The notes under the pieces: generated by a model
The model's database searches: none
What the model saw: the letters and a program-made list of their open reading frames with translations, nothing else
Told to the model about the DNA's origin: nothing
Translations under genes and position numbers: made by a program
In this document: one piece after another, positions 52,216 through 61,902 of the stretch
Numbering within the stretch: the first letter of the stretch is position 1
Layout of the letters: each line of letters begins with the position of its first letter
Assembly (NCBI RefSeq): GCF_015694465.1
Contig: NZ_JADQDO010000007.1
Location: 1-64,000 of the forward strand
Reading direction: 5' to 3'
DNA: 64,000 bases
Source of the DNA: Microvirga alba
GTDB taxonomy: Bacteria; Pseudomonadota; Alphaproteobacteria; Rhizobiales; Beijerinckiaceae

Positions 52216-53430
52216 TCAAGGCGGCTCCGGCTTTGCGGTGGAACCGAAGTGCAACAGAAGAAAACCGGTCAGCGCGACCACCGTGAAAGCCGCACCGGCC
52301 AGAAAGGTGGCCATGGGACCGTAGACGTCCCATAGGGCACCCGCGATCATACTCGCCGCGAGCAGGACCAATCCGGCGATCAGGTTGAAGATCCCGAACG
52401 CCGTCCCTCGCAATTCCGGAGGTGCAGTGTCGGCTACGAGGGCGGCAAGCAACCCTTGCGTAAACCCCATATGCAGGCCCCAGAATACTACCCCCACCAT
52501 GACGAGTGGAATTGTTTGGCCGAGCGCCAGGATCAGATCGGCAACGATGAGAAATCCAATTCCGACCGCGAGCACGCCCTCGCGCCCCAACTTGTCGGAG
52601 AGAAGTCCGGCGGGATAGGCCGCGAGCGCGTAGACAATGTTCATGACCACCATCACGGTCGGGACCAACGCCAGCGGCAGGCCCACATTCCGGGAGCGGA
52701 GCACCAGGAAGGCCTCGCTGAAGCGGGCGAGGGTCAGGATCGCGGCCACCGCGACCACGGCCCAGAACGGACCGGACAGGCGCTTCACGTCGGAGAGACG
52801 CAGGCGCGGCCTCGTCTCCTCCTTATGGCGAAGGGGCTCCTCCACGCCGAACACCATGAGGCCAAACGCGATGAATGCGGGCGGAACGGCGATCCAGAAC
52901 ACGAAGCGGAAGTCGTCCGAAGTCAGCAACATCAATCCGATTGCAGCCAGGGGGCCAAGGAACGCCCCGACCGTGTCGAGCGACTGGCGCAGCCCGAAGC
53001 TCGCACCGCGCAAATCAGCCGGCGCTATGTCGGCGACGAGGGCATCCCGGGGAGCGTCGCGGATCCCCTTGCCCACCCGGTCGAGGAACCGGGCCGCAAC
53101 CAGCCATGCAACCGTGCTCGCCAGCGGAAAAACAGGCTTGGTGAAGGCCGCGAGACCGTACCCGATCACCGCCAGGAGTTTGCGCTTCCCGAGCCAGTCC
53201 GAGAGAGCCCCGGAGAAGACTTTCGTGACATTGGCCGTCGCCTCCGCGATGCCCTCGATGACCCCGACAGTGAGCGTGGAAGTCCCGAGGACCGTCACGA
53301 GATAGACCGGCAAGAGCGCATGGATCATCTCGGAGGAGATATCCATGAACATGCTCACCAGCCCGAGCGCCCAGATGCCGCGCGGAATTTGAGAGAGGCT
53401 CGAGGTCGAGAAGGTCGCGTTCGTCTTCAT
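52216..53430 (-). CDS. MFS transporter
   Basis: This major facilitator permease has 404 residues from ATG 53430, with AGGG upstream. About twelve membrane helices are seen, with the inter-helix 2-3 signature [18 protein letters not shown] and [18 protein letters not shown], a motif of a group that includes tetracycline-like and siderophore exporters. The gene is 22 bp before ldhA on the same strand. Export of lactate or another product is conceivable but unproven. Confidence 0.9.
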   Translation of the reverse strand: MKTNATFSTSSLSQIPRGIWALGLVSMFMDISSEMIHALLPVYLVTVLGTSTLTVGVIEGIAEATANVTKVFSGALSDWLGKRKLLAVIGYGLAAFTKPVFPLASTVAWLVAARFLDRVGKGIRDAPRDALVADIAPADLRGASFGLRQSLDTVGAFLGPLAAIGLMLLTSDDFRFVFWIAVPPAFIAFGLMVFGVEEPLRHKEETRPRLRLSDVKRLSGPFWAVVAVAAILTLARFSEAFLVLRSRNVGLPLALVPTVMVVMNIVYALAAYPAGLLSDKLGREGVLAVGIGFLIVADLILALGQTIPLVMVGVVFWGLHMGFTQGLLAALVADTAPPELRGTAFGIFNLIAGLVLLAASMIAGALWDVYGPMATFLAGAAFTVVALTGFLLLHFGSTAKPEPP

Positions 53431-53754
53431 AGAGACGCCCTTCCGGTCCACGGTTCCGGAGCCGGGTAACCCATCCAACGACAAGTCTACGACCGCGCAC
53501 TTCCGGCGTCAAAATCACACCCCGCTCCCCGCGGCGTCCGGTCGGATGACGGGGCGGTCGTCGTGGATACTTGTCTGCGCTCCGAAAGGGTGCTACGGGG
53601 GTCAAACCGACGAGCGTGAAAAACCCTTTAATTGTCAGCGTTTAGCGACGACGGTCGGAGACGTTACCTCTCCGCCATGATTTCGCGCCGATCCGGCCTT
53701 AGGCGGGCGCCTTTGGATGTCAGTGAAAACCTTTGAAGTAAGTGGATTTGGCGG
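53431..53754. other. 324-bp intergenic region before rimO
   Basis: This gap lies between divergent MFS and rimO genes. It has A/T-rich patches at about 53618-53636 and 53725-53745 that may hold promoters, but I see no clear -35/-10 pair, hairpin or gene. Confidence 0.5.
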
Positions 53755-55071
53755 ATGAATGCTCCCGCGCCCAAAGTCTCGTTCGTGTCCCTGGGTTGCC
53801 CGAAGGCCCTGGTCGATTCCGAGCGCATCATTACCCAGCTCCGCGCTCAAGGTTACGAGCTGACCAATAAGCACGTCGGCGCGGATGTGGTGATCGTCAA
53901 CACCTGCGGCTTTCTCGACAGCGCCAAGGCCGAGTCCCTCGAGGCCATCGGCGAGGCCATGGCGGAAAACGGCAAGGTCATCGTGACCGGCTGCATGGGT
54001 GCCGAACCCGAACAGATCCGCGACCAGTTCCCGAACGTCCTGGCGATCACCGGGCCGCAGCAATACGAGACCGTCGTCACGGCGGTCCACAAGGCCGTGC
54101 CCCCGGCGCACGATCCCTTCGTCGATCTCGTGCCGCCCCAGGGCGTCAAGCTCACGCCCCGGCATTATGCCTATCTCAAGATTTCCGAAGGCTGCAGCAA
54201 CCGCTGCTCCTTCTGCATCATCCCCAAGCTGCGCGGCGATCTCGTCAGCCGGCCGGTCGGAGATGTGCTGCGTGAGGCCGAGAAGCTGGCGAAGGCCGGC
54301 GTCAAGGAACTCCTGGTCATCTCCCAGGACACCAGCGCCTACGGCCTCGATATCAAGTATCAGCCGAGCATCTGGAAGGACCGGGAGGTGCGCACGCGCT
54401 TCTTCGACCTGTCGCGGGAACTGGGCGACCTCGGCATGTGGGTCCGCATGCACTACGTCTACCCCTACCCGCACGTGGACGAGGTCATTTCGCTGATGGC
54501 CGAGGGCAAGATTCTTCCGTATCTCGACATCCCCTTCCAGCACGCTTCACCTTCGGTGCTGAAGGCCATGCGCCGCCCGGCCCATCAGGAAAAGACCCTG
54601 GACCGGATCCGCAAGTGGCGCGAGATCTGCCCGGATCTCGCCATCCGCTCGACCTTCATCGTCGGCTTCCCCGGCGAGACGGAAGAGGATGTCGCTTTCC
54701 TGCTCGACTGGATGAAAGAGGCCAAGCTCGACCGGGTCGGCTGCTTCCAATACGAGCCCGTGAAGGGCGCGCCCGCCAACGAGATCGGCAACGCCGTGCC
54801 GGATGAGGTCAAGGAAGAGCGCTGGCACCGCTTCATGCAGACGCAGCAGAAGGTCAGCGCCAAGATCCTCAAGGCCAAGGTCCGCAAGACTTTGCCGGTC
54901 ATCATCGACGAGGCCGGGCCGACGGTCGCCAAGGGGCGCACCAAGTACGATGCGCCGGAGATCGACGGCGCAGTCTACGTCGCCTCAGCCAAACCGCTGC
55001 GCGCGGGCGAAATCGTGGACGTCAAGATCGAGCGGTCGGATGAATACGACCTGCACGGGACGGCAATTTAA
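53755..55071 (+). CDS. rimO: Ribosomal protein S12 methylthiotransferase RimO
   Basis: This radical-SAM enzyme adds a methylthio group to an Asp of ribosomal protein S12. In 438 residues it has an N-terminal cluster domain (C15, C51, C80), the radical-SAM motif CSNRCSFC with C147, C151 and C154, and a C-terminal TRAM domain. [10 protein letters not shown] and NTCGFLDSA favour RimO over MiaB. Its end is 6 bp from the convergent pncA gene. Start is ATG 53755. Confidence 0.96.
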   Translation: MNAPAPKVSFVSLGCPKALVDSERIITQLRAQGYELTNKHVGADVVIVNTCGFLDSAKAESLEAIGEAMAENGKVIVTGCMGAEPEQIRDQFPNVLAITGPQQYETVVTAVHKAVPPAHDPFVDLVPPQGVKLTPRHYAYLKISEGCSNRCSFCIIPKLRGDLVSRPVGDVLREAEKLAKAGVKELLVISQDTSAYGLDIKYQPSIWKDREVRTRFFDLSRELGDLGMWVRMHYVYPYPHVDEVISLMAEGKILPYLDIPFQHASPSVLKAMRRPAHQEKTLDRIRKWREICPDLAIRSTFIVGFPGETEEDVAFLLDWMKEAKLDRVGCFQYEPVKGAPANEIGNAVPDEVKEERWHRFMQTQQKVSAKILKAKVRKTLPVIIDEAGPTVAKGRTKYDAPEIDGAVYVASAKPLRAGEIVDVKIERSDEYDLHGTAI

Positions 55072-55077
55072 GAAGCC

Positions 55078-55722
55078 TTAAGAACCGACGATCTGAGCGC
55101 TGTTGATGGTGTGAACGCCCGCAGTCTTCAGATCGTCCAGAGCCCGCGCGAGCGATCCGTTCGCGTTGATAGCTCGGGACGCATCCTCGATCAGATAGGT
55201 GTCGAACCCGGCGGCCTTTGCGTCGAGGGCCGTCCAGGCGACGCAGAAATCCGTGGCGAGGCCCGCGACGAAGACACGGTTGAACCCGCGCTCGCGCAGG
55301 TATCCAGCAAGCCCGGTGCCGGTCTTGCGGTCGGCCTCCTTGAACCCGGAATAACTGTCAATCTGAGAGTTGTGCCCTTTGCGGATCACGAGTTGCGCAT
55401 GCGGAATATCGAGTTCGCGCGCAATCTCGGCTCCCCGCGTGCCTTGGACGCAGTGATCGGGCCACAGAACCTGCGGGCCATAAGGCAATTCGATCATCTC
55501 AAAGGGTTTTTTGCCCGCATGGCTGGAAGCGAAGGAGGCATGTCCCTTCGGGTGCCAGTCCTGGGTCAACACCACATGGCGGAAGGCTTTCGCCATTTTG
55601 TTGATGGGCGCGATGACCGCGTCGCCGTCCGGCACGGCGAGCGCGCCGCCGGGCAAAAAGTCATTTTGGACATCGACGACGATGAAGATGTCGGTTTCCG
55701 TCGGCTTCAGCGGCGCATTCAT
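55078..55722 (-). CDS. pncA: Nicotinamidase/pyrazinamidase
   Basis: This enzyme hydrolyses nicotinamide to nicotinate for NAD recycling. In 214 residues it has the catalytic triad D17, K115 and C160 and the metal site residues D55, H57 and H61 (QDWHPKGHASF). The length is normal. It lies just before the BMP transporter genes on the same strand, but a strong terminator separates them. The neighbouring transporter may import nucleosides or bases, which fits nucleotide salvage loosely. Confidence 0.94.
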   Translation of the reverse strand: MNAPLKPTETDIFIVVDVQNDFLPGGALAVPDGDAVIAPINKMAKAFRHVVLTQDWHPKGHASFASSHAGKKPFEMIELPYGPQVLWPDHCVQGTRGAEIARELDIPHAQLVIRKGHNSQIDSYSGFKEADRKTGTGLAGYLRERGFNRVFVAGLATDFCVAWTALDAKAAGFDTYLIEDASRAINANGSLARALDDLKTAGVHTINSAQIVGS

Positions 55723-55736
55723 AGGCCACCCTCATG

Positions 55737-55764
55737 AAAAAAGGCAGCCGATCGCTCGGCTGCC
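55737..55764 (-). terminator. Rho-independent terminator of the BMP transporter operon
   Basis: The 9-bp perfect stem GGCAGCCGA/TCGGCTGCC (55743-55751, 55756-55764) with a 4-nt loop is followed on the minus strand by six T residues. It lies 22 bp after the substrate-binding protein stop and before pncA. Confidence 0.85.
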
Positions 55765-55785
55765 TCGTTGTGAAAACGCTGTCGC

Positions 55786-56862
55786 TTATTGCGGCAGCTT
55801 GTCGTCGATGCCCTTCACATAGAAATTCATGCCGAGCACCTGCTCGTCGGACAGAGCACCATTGCCCTTGCACTCGACCTGCGAGCCGTCCTGCTTGAGA
55901 ACAGGGCACTTGAAGGGGTTGAGCTTGCCGGACTTGATGGCGGCCTCGGTCTCCTCGGCCATCTTCTTCACGTCGTCGGGCATGTTCTTGTAGGGGGCCA
56001 TCACGACCGCGTGCTGAGCCAGGCCGTCCCAGGTGTCTTCCGACTTCCAGGTGCCGTCGAGAACGGCCTTGGTGCGGGCGACGTAATAGTCGGACCAGTT
56101 GTCGATGATGGCGGTCAGCTGGGCCTTGGGCGCGAACTGCGCCATGTCGGAGGCTTGGCCGAAGCCAAACTTGCCGCGCGCTTCGGCAGCCTGCAGCGGA
56201 GCCGGGCTGTCGGTGTGCTGGGCGACCACATCCACGCCCTGGTCGAGCAGAGCCTTGGCCGCGTCAGCTTCCTTCGCCGGGTCGTACCAGGAATTTGCCC
56301 ACACAACCTTGATCTTGATGTTCGGGTTAACCGACTGGGCGCCGAGGAAATACGAGTTGATGCCCGCGACGACTTCCGGGATCGGGAACGCGCCGACATA
56401 GCCGATCGTGCCTGACTTCGACATCTTGGCGGCGATCTGGCCGATGATATAGCGGCCCTCGTGGAACTTCGCCGCATAGGTCGAGACGTTGGGCGCGCGC
56501 TTGAAGCCCGTGGCGTGCTCGAACTTAACGTTGGGATACTTCTTGGCGACTTTCAGGGTCGGCTCCATGAAGCCGAAAGACGTCGTGAAGACCAGGCCGT
56601 GGCCGGTGCGGGCGAGCTGCTCGATGGCGCGCTCGGAATCGGCCTCCGGAACGCTCTCCACATAGGTCGTCTCGACCTTGTCGCCGAAGGCCTTCTCGAT
56701 GGCTTTGCGGCCGACATCGTGCTGATGGCTCCAGCCGTAATCGCCGACAGGGCCCACATAGATGAAGCCGACTTTCAGCTTCTGCTGAGCGGCTGCGCCG
56801 CCCGCCGACAGCGCCAGAGCCGTAGCTCCCGCCAAAGCGCCGATGAGACTCCGTGAAAACAT
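55786..56862 (-). CDS. BMP-family ABC transporter substrate-binding protein
   Basis: This periplasmic lipoprotein-like binding protein of the BMP/PnrA family has 358 residues from ATG 56862, with GGGGAG upstream. The signal peptide ends near residue 23 (GGAAAQQ). KVGFIYVGPVGDYGWSHQHDVG and DSPAPLQAAE are family features, and relatives bind purine nucleosides or bases. It is the last gene of an ATPase-permease-permease-binding protein operon. A second proposal is a riboflavin or simple-sugar ligand, so substrate remains open. Confidence 0.93.
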   Translation of the reverse strand: MFSRSLIGALAGATALALSAGGAAAQQKLKVGFIYVGPVGDYGWSHQHDVGRKAIEKAFGDKVETTYVESVPEADSERAIEQLARTGHGLVFTTSFGFMEPTLKVAKKYPNVKFEHATGFKRAPNVSTYAAKFHEGRYIIGQIAAKMSKSGTIGYVGAFPIPEVVAGINSYFLGAQSVNPNIKIKVVWANSWYDPAKEADAAKALLDQGVDVVAQHTDSPAPLQAAEARGKFGFGQASDMAQFAPKAQLTAIIDNWSDYYVARTKAVLDGTWKSEDTWDGLAQHAVVMAPYKNMPDDVKKMAEETEAAIKSGKLNPFKCPVLKQDGSQVECKGNGALSDEQVLGMNFYVKGIDDKLPQ

Positions 56863-56954
56863 AGTCGCTCCCCTCAGGTTTAGATTCCGGTCATCCGTTG
56901 CAGGTCCGGGCACTCCTGGCAACTGCCCTGATGCCCACATTATCACCGCTTTGA

Positions 56955-57872
56955 TTATCGGTCAGGCACGAAAGGCGCACCCAGCGAACCGGGGGCCCCA
57001 ACAGCTCTGCCGTGACGAAGCGACAGGAGCAGAAGGGCCAGAATCGTCGCCAGATACGGCACCGCCGACAGAAGTTGGGACGGCACGCCGAACTGGGCCG
57101 CCTGGGCATGAAGTTGCAGGACTGTCGCCGCACCGAAAATATACGCGCCGATCAGGGCCCAACCCGGCCGCCAAGCTGCGAAGACCACCAGCGCCAGCGC
57201 GATCCATCCGCGACCAGCGGTCATGTTCGGGGACCAGAAGCGCGTATAGACGAGCGACAGATAAGCCCCGGCCAAGCCGGAGCAGGCCCCACCGAACAGG
57301 ATCGCCAGAAACCGCATCCGCCACACCGGCAACCCAAGCGCATGGGCCGAAGCGTGGTTCTCGCCGATGGAGCGCAGCGTCAGTCCGGAACGGGTCTTCG
57401 TGAGGTAATACGCGACGGCGACGGTGAGCGCGATGGAAACGTAGACGAAGAGATCCTGCCCGAAAAAGAGGCGACCGACGATGGGCAGATCGCTCAAGCC
57501 GGGAATGGAGATGGGTGCCACTGGATCGCGGCGCGCACCCACGAACGGCGCGCCGATGAGGCCGGAAAGCCCAAGGCCAAGGATCGTCAAGGCGAGGCCT
57601 GAGCCCACCTGATTGGCGGCGAATCCGAGCACCACGAGCGCGAAGAGGGCTGACATCAATGCGCCCGCGAGGATGCCTGCACCGACACCGAGGAGGGTGG
57701 AATCGAACGTGACGGCGGCGGCGAAGCTGCAGGCCGCGCCCATCGCCATCATGCCCTCGACGCCGAGATTGAGGACGCCGGACCGTTCCGTCACCAATTC
57801 GCCGAGAGCGGCGATGAGCAGCGGCGTGGAGGCGGTGACGATGGTCAGCAGAATGGCTTCGAAAGTGGTCAC
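56955..57872 (-). CDS. ABC transporter permease (BPD_transp_2 type)
   Basis: This inner-membrane permease of the BMP transporter has 305 residues and about eight hydrophobic segments. TERSGVLNLGVEGMMAMGA near residue 28 is the family signature of nucleoside-type importers. The start overlaps the stop of the other permease gene by 4 nt (57869-57872), suggesting coupled translation. Confidence 0.94.
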   Translation of the reverse strand: MTTFEAILLTIVTASTPLLIAALGELVTERSGVLNLGVEGMMAMGAACSFAAAVTFDSTLLGVGAGILAGALMSALFALVVLGFAANQVGSGLALTILGLGLSGLIGAPFVGARRDPVAPISIPGLSDLPIVGRLFFGQDLFVYVSIALTVAVAYYLTKTRSGLTLRSIGENHASAHALGLPVWRMRFLAILFGGACSGLAGAYLSLVYTRFWSPNMTAGRGWIALALVVFAAWRPGWALIGAYIFGAATVLQLHAQAAQFGVPSQLLSAVPYLATILALLLLSLRHGRAVGAPGSLGAPFVPDR

Positions 57873-58945
57873 TTGCGCCCTCCCCGTGTCACGAACCGAA
57901 TGCGGTGGCTCACCAGGGCATCCGCCGAAAGCACGCAGAGCAAGAGAATGCCTTGGAAGGCCTGCGTGAGATCGAGCGGCAGTTTGAGCAGGATCTGCGC
58001 GCTCTCTCCGCCGATGAAGGTCAAAGCGACAACAAGCGATGCGACAAGAATGCCGATGGGGTTGAGCCGTCCGAGGAAGGCGACGGTGATCGCCGTAAAT
58101 CCGTATCCGGGCGAGATCGATGGCTGCAACTGCCCGATCTGGCCAGAAACCTCGCTGATGCCCGCGAGGCCCGCGAGACCGCCTGAAATCGCAAACACGG
58201 CCATCGTCGTGCGCTTGGCGTTGAACCCGGCAAAACGGGCCGCGCGGGGCGCATCCCCCGTGAGTTTGAGGCGATAGCCGAAGAGGGTTCGGCCGAGCAC
58301 GATGGCAGTCACGAGGACTGCGACCAGGGCGAAGATCGTCCCGTAATGGACGCGGCTTCCCTCGCCCAGCAGAGGCAAGGTCGCGGCCGGGTCGAACGTC
58401 ACCGATTGCGGGAAGTTGAAACCCTTCGGGTCACGCCAGGGCCCGCGCACCAGATAATCGAGAACAAGCTGCGCCACATAGACAAGCATAAGGCTGGTCA
58501 GGATCTCATTGACGCCGAACCGGGTTTTCAGGAAGGCCGGGATGAGGCCGTAAAGAGCCCCGCCCATAATGCCGAGAACGAGCATCGCCGGCATCACCCA
58601 GAAGCCGGCGTCCGTTCCATGGGTCTTGAGCGCCAGCCAGCTGCCGAGGATCGCTCCCATGACATACTGGCCTTCCGCGCCGATGTTCCAGAAATTGGCC
58701 CGGAAGCAATAGGACAGGCCAATGGCGATTAACGCGAGCGGCGTCGCTTTCACCAGAAGCTCTTGCAGCGCCCACGGATCGCTCAAGGGTTGGCTGACGT
58801 AGACCTGGAACGCCGCGATCGGCGAACGGCCCATGAGCCAAATGACGAGGCCGGCAATCAGGAAGGCCGTGACGAAGGCCGCGACCGGCGCGAGCGTCCT
58901 CATGACAGGCGAGATCGTGGGGCGGGGCGTCAGCTCAAACCGCAT
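57869..58945 (-). CDS. ABC transporter permease (BPD_transp_2 type)
   Basis: This second permease has 358 residues and about nine membrane segments. GLSYCFRANFWNIGAEGQYVMGA near residue 83 is the family signature. I choose ATG 58945, with AGGGG 7 nt upstream, so the overlap with the ATPase gene is 11 nt. The GC-rich frame up to 58975 is also open. It forms the channel with the permease at 56955-57872. Confidence 0.93.
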   Translation of the reverse strand: MRFELTPRPTISPVMRTLAPVAAFVTAFLIAGLVIWLMGRSPIAAFQVYVSQPLSDPWALQELLVKATPLALIAIGLSYCFRANFWNIGAEGQYVMGAILGSWLALKTHGTDAGFWVMPAMLVLGIMGGALYGLIPAFLKTRFGVNEILTSLMLVYVAQLVLDYLVRGPWRDPKGFNFPQSVTFDPAATLPLLGEGSRVHYGTIFALVAVLVTAIVLGRTLFGYRLKLTGDAPRAARFAGFNAKRTTMAVFAISGGLAGLAGISEVSGQIGQLQPSISPGYGFTAITVAFLGRLNPIGILVASLVVALTFIGGESAQILLKLPLDLTQAFQGILLLCVLSADALVSHRIRFVTRGGRK

Positions 58946-60482
58946 GGGCCGCCCCTTGAGATTGCGCGACGCCAAGCATTTCGAGGCCGACCGCTTCCTT
59001 GGTCCATTCGTTGATCGGTTTAAGCGCGCTCAAGCGGCCTTGGTGAATAACCGCCATCCGGTCCGCGACCTCGAACAACTCATCGAGGTCCTGGCTGATG
59101 ACCACCACCGCGCTGCCTTCGCCCGCAAGATCGACCAGCGCCTGACGGATCAGCCGTGCCGCGCCCGCATCGACGCCCCAGGTCGGTTGATCGACGACGA
59201 GGAGTTTTGGATGGCGGATGATTTCCCGGCCGATGACGAATTTTTGCAAGTTGCCGCCGGACAGCTTGCGCGCCTGAGGGTCACCGTCCGGCGCGCGGAC
59301 ATCGAAGGTTTTGATGATCGCGCGGGCGAGCCGCTTGGCGGCATTGAGCAGGATGAAACCTGAGCGGCTGACTTCCGCCGCTGCATGGGAAATGAGCGTA
59401 TTCTCGCTCAAGCGATGCGTCGGCGCGGCCGCGTGCCCCAAGCGCTCCTCGGGCACAAAGGCAGCGCCGAGACGGCGGCGGCTGTCGATATCGACCCCGC
59501 CACAGCTCTTGCCCGCGATGACCACGGCCTCGGCCTTATCGGCCAGCCGCTCGCCGGACAAAGCCGCGAACAGCTCGCTTTGACCATTGCCCGCGATGCC
59601 CGCGATGCCGACGATTTCGCCCGCCTTGGCGATCAGGTTGATGTCGTCCAGCGCCTGCCCGTGCAGGCCGCCTGACGGCATGGAAAGATGCCTCACCGTC
59701 AGCATTTCACCTTTCGGCACATGAGGCGTGCCGGTGCGGACTTCTCCGACCTCGTTGCCGACCATCAGCGCCGCGATATCCCTTGCGCTGCGCTCGCGCG
59801 GGTCGATCGAGGCGACGAATCGCCCTCCCCGAAGAATCGTCGCGCTGCGGCAGAGACGGCGCACCTCTTCCAACTTGTGGGAAATATAGAGGATCGCACA
59901 GCCATCCGCCGAGAGCTTGTCCAGGGTGACGAAGAGATGTTCGGCCTCCTGCGGGGTCAGAACGGAGGTCGGCTCATCGAGGATCAGCAGTCGAGGGTTC
60001 TGAAGCAGGCAGCGGATGATCTCGATGCGCTGCCGCTCACCCGCCGAAAGGGTCCACACGGCGCGGTCCGGTTCCAGAGCCAGCCCGTAAGCCTGGCTGA
60101 TGTCGCCCAACTTGCTGCGGACGGTGGCGAGGCTCCAATCGTCGGAAAGGGCGACGGCGATGTTTTCCGCAACGGTCAGCTCGTCGAACAGGGAAAAGTG
60201 CTGGAAGACCATCCCAAGACCAAGAGCCCTCGCCTCGACCGGGGACGACAGGAAGACCGGACGGCCCTCCCACAGGATCTCACCGGCGGTGGGCTCGATG
60301 ACACCGTAAAGTATTTTCACCAGCGTCGACTTGCCCGCCCCGTTTTCGCCCAAGAGAGCGTGAATTTCACCGGGTTGAATGGCAAGGTTGATGCCGTCAT
60401 TGGCCAGAAGATCGCCGTAGCGCTTGCTGATTCCCTTAAGTTCGACGAGGGGCGGTCCCGAGGGTGAAACGTCTGCCTGCAC
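58935..60482 (-). CDS. ABC transporter ATP-binding protein, double NBD (nucleoside/sugar type)
   Basis: This 515-residue ATPase has two nucleotide-binding domains. The first has Walker A GENGAGKST and signature LSAGERQR with Walker B LLILDEPTSVLTP. The second begins with the degenerate GIAGNGQSE, lacking the Walker lysine, and has LSGGNLQK. That asymmetry is normal for this import family. GTG 60482 is the likely start. It is the first gene of the BMP transporter operon and overlaps the next permease gene. Confidence 0.94.
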   Translation of the reverse strand: MQADVSPSGPPLVELKGISKRYGDLLANDGINLAIQPGEIHALLGENGAGKSTLVKILYGVIEPTAGEILWEGRPVFLSSPVEARALGLGMVFQHFSLFDELTVAENIAVALSDDWSLATVRSKLGDISQAYGLALEPDRAVWTLSAGERQRIEIIRCLLQNPRLLILDEPTSVLTPQEAEHLFVTLDKLSADGCAILYISHKLEEVRRLCRSATILRGGRFVASIDPRERSARDIAALMVGNEVGEVRTGTPHVPKGEMLTVRHLSMPSGGLHGQALDDINLIAKAGEIVGIAGIAGNGQSELFAALSGERLADKAEAVVIAGKSCGGVDIDSRRRLGAAFVPEERLGHAAAPTHRLSENTLISHAAAEVSRSGFILLNAAKRLARAIIKTFDVRAPDGDPQARKLSGGNLQKFVIGREIIRHPKLLVVDQPTWGVDAGAARLIRQALVDLAGEGSAVVVISQDLDELFEVADRMAVIHQGRLSALKPINEWTKEAVGLEMLGVAQSQGAAHAV

Positions 60483-60689
60483 GCACTACGCTCTAACTTG
60501 AAGGGTTGAGGACGGCTAAAGACATAAGAATCTTGGATGATCGACCGGGTGGTCTCGAATAAAAACCGCCCAGGATCGACATTACCGAGTGGACCAATCA
60601 TAGGGATTTGCCACGTAGGTCGGCAATGGCGAATGCATGGTTTATTGTGAGTCTGCAATCCGTCCACAGCTTGGTCGTGAGAGAAGCCG

Positions 60690-61895
60690 GTGACTGAAGA
60701 CATTTATGACATCGCCATCGTCGGGGCGGGAGCGGTCGGCATCAGCGCCGCCCTCGCCTTCGCCCGCGACGGCTTCAAGACGGTCCTCGTTGGAGGCCTC
60801 GATGCGCGACGGGACGGCCGAACGGTCGCCCTTCTCAACGGATCAGTCCGATTTCTCGAAGCACTCGACGTCTGGCCCGCGATCAGCGCCGAGGCGGCCC
60901 CCCTCGAAACCATGCGGATCATCGACGATACGGGAAGCCTCTTCCGGCCGCCTCCGGTCGCCTTCACGTCCCGCGAAATCGGCCTCGATGCCTTCGGCTG
61001 GAATATCGAAAACGCCACGCTCGTCGAAAAGCTCACGGCCGCGGCGAAGGATTACGATTGTCTGACGCTCCTCGCCCAGCAGGCGACGGGCTTCGAGGTC
61101 GATGAGGCTGCAGCCTCCATCACGTTGGTGACCGGCGAGACACTCAAGGCCCACCTCGTCGTCGCGGCCGATGGGCGGAACTCGAAACTGCGCGAGATCG
61201 CTGGGATCGAGGTCAAGACATGGTCCTATCCGCAATCGGCGGTGACGGCGATTTTGGCCCATGAGCGGGATCACCGCGAGACCTCGACCGAATTTCACAC
61301 CCGTCACGGCCCCTTCACCCTCGTCCCGCTGCCGGGGCGCAGATCGAGCCTCGTCTGGGTGACCAGTTCGGAGGACGCTCAGCGTCTCGCCGCTCTCGAC
61401 GACACCGCCCTCGCCCGCGCCATCGAGCGGCAGGCGCAGTCGCTTCTTGGCGCCATGCGTATCGATGGTCCGCGCGGTCTCGTGCCCATGAGCGGTCTAT
61501 CCGTCAGCCGCTTCCAGTCGCCCCGCATGGCCCTCGTCGGCGAGGCGGCCCATGTCTTCCCACCCATCGGGGCGCAAGGCCTGAATCTCGGTTTTCGCGA
61601 CGTCGCCTCCCTCCGCGATGCGGTCGTGGATGCGCACGACAACGGCCACGAGCCCGGAGTCGATGAGACGTTGCGCCAATACCAACGCGGCCGCGATCTC
61701 GACGTGCGCCTGCGGTCAGCCGCCGTTGACGGCCTGAACCGCACGCTCCTCTCAGGCATGATCCCGGCCGACTTCCTGCGAGGAGCGGGACTTCTGGCGA
61801 TCAGCAATATCGGCCCGCTGCGGCGGGTCGTCATGAAGGAAGGCGTCCTTCCGCATGTGGGGGCGCCCCGTCTGATGCAGGGCGTCGCTGCCTGA
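60690..61895 (+). CDS. UbiH/UbiF/COQ6-family FAD-dependent hydroxylase
   Basis: This aromatic-ring monooxygenase of the ubiquinone-biosynthesis type has 401 residues. It contains the FAD-binding GAGAVGISAAL near residue 12, VVAADGRNSKLRE near 163 and the second FAD motif ALVGEAAHVFPPIGAQGLNLGFRD near 276. It would hydroxylate the ubiquinone ring in the membrane-associated complex, or a related substrate. The GTG at 60690 follows GAGAGAAG. It is divergent from the BMP ATPase gene and nearly touches the convergent AEC transporter gene. Confidence 0.92.
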   Translation: MTEDIYDIAIVGAGAVGISAALAFARDGFKTVLVGGLDARRDGRTVALLNGSVRFLEALDVWPAISAEAAPLETMRIIDDTGSLFRPPPVAFTSREIGLDAFGWNIENATLVEKLTAAAKDYDCLTLLAQQATGFEVDEAAASITLVTGETLKAHLVVAADGRNSKLREIAGIEVKTWSYPQSAVTAILAHERDHRETSTEFHTRHGPFTLVPLPGRRSSLVWVTSSEDAQRLAALDDTALARAIERQAQSLLGAMRIDGPRGLVPMSGLSVSRFQSPRMALVGEAAHVFPPIGAQGLNLGFRDVASLRDAVVDAHDNGHEPGVDETLRQYQRGRDLDVRLRSAAVDGLNRTLLSGMIPADFLRGAGLLAISNIGPLRRVVMKEGVLPHVGAPRLMQGVAA

Positions 61896-61902
61896 ATGCG
61901 AT

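Noticed and set aside
59560..59640. Loss of the Walker lysine in the second domain of the BMP ATPase
   Set aside because: GIAGNGQSE is the normal sequence in the second domain of this importer family and not a defect.
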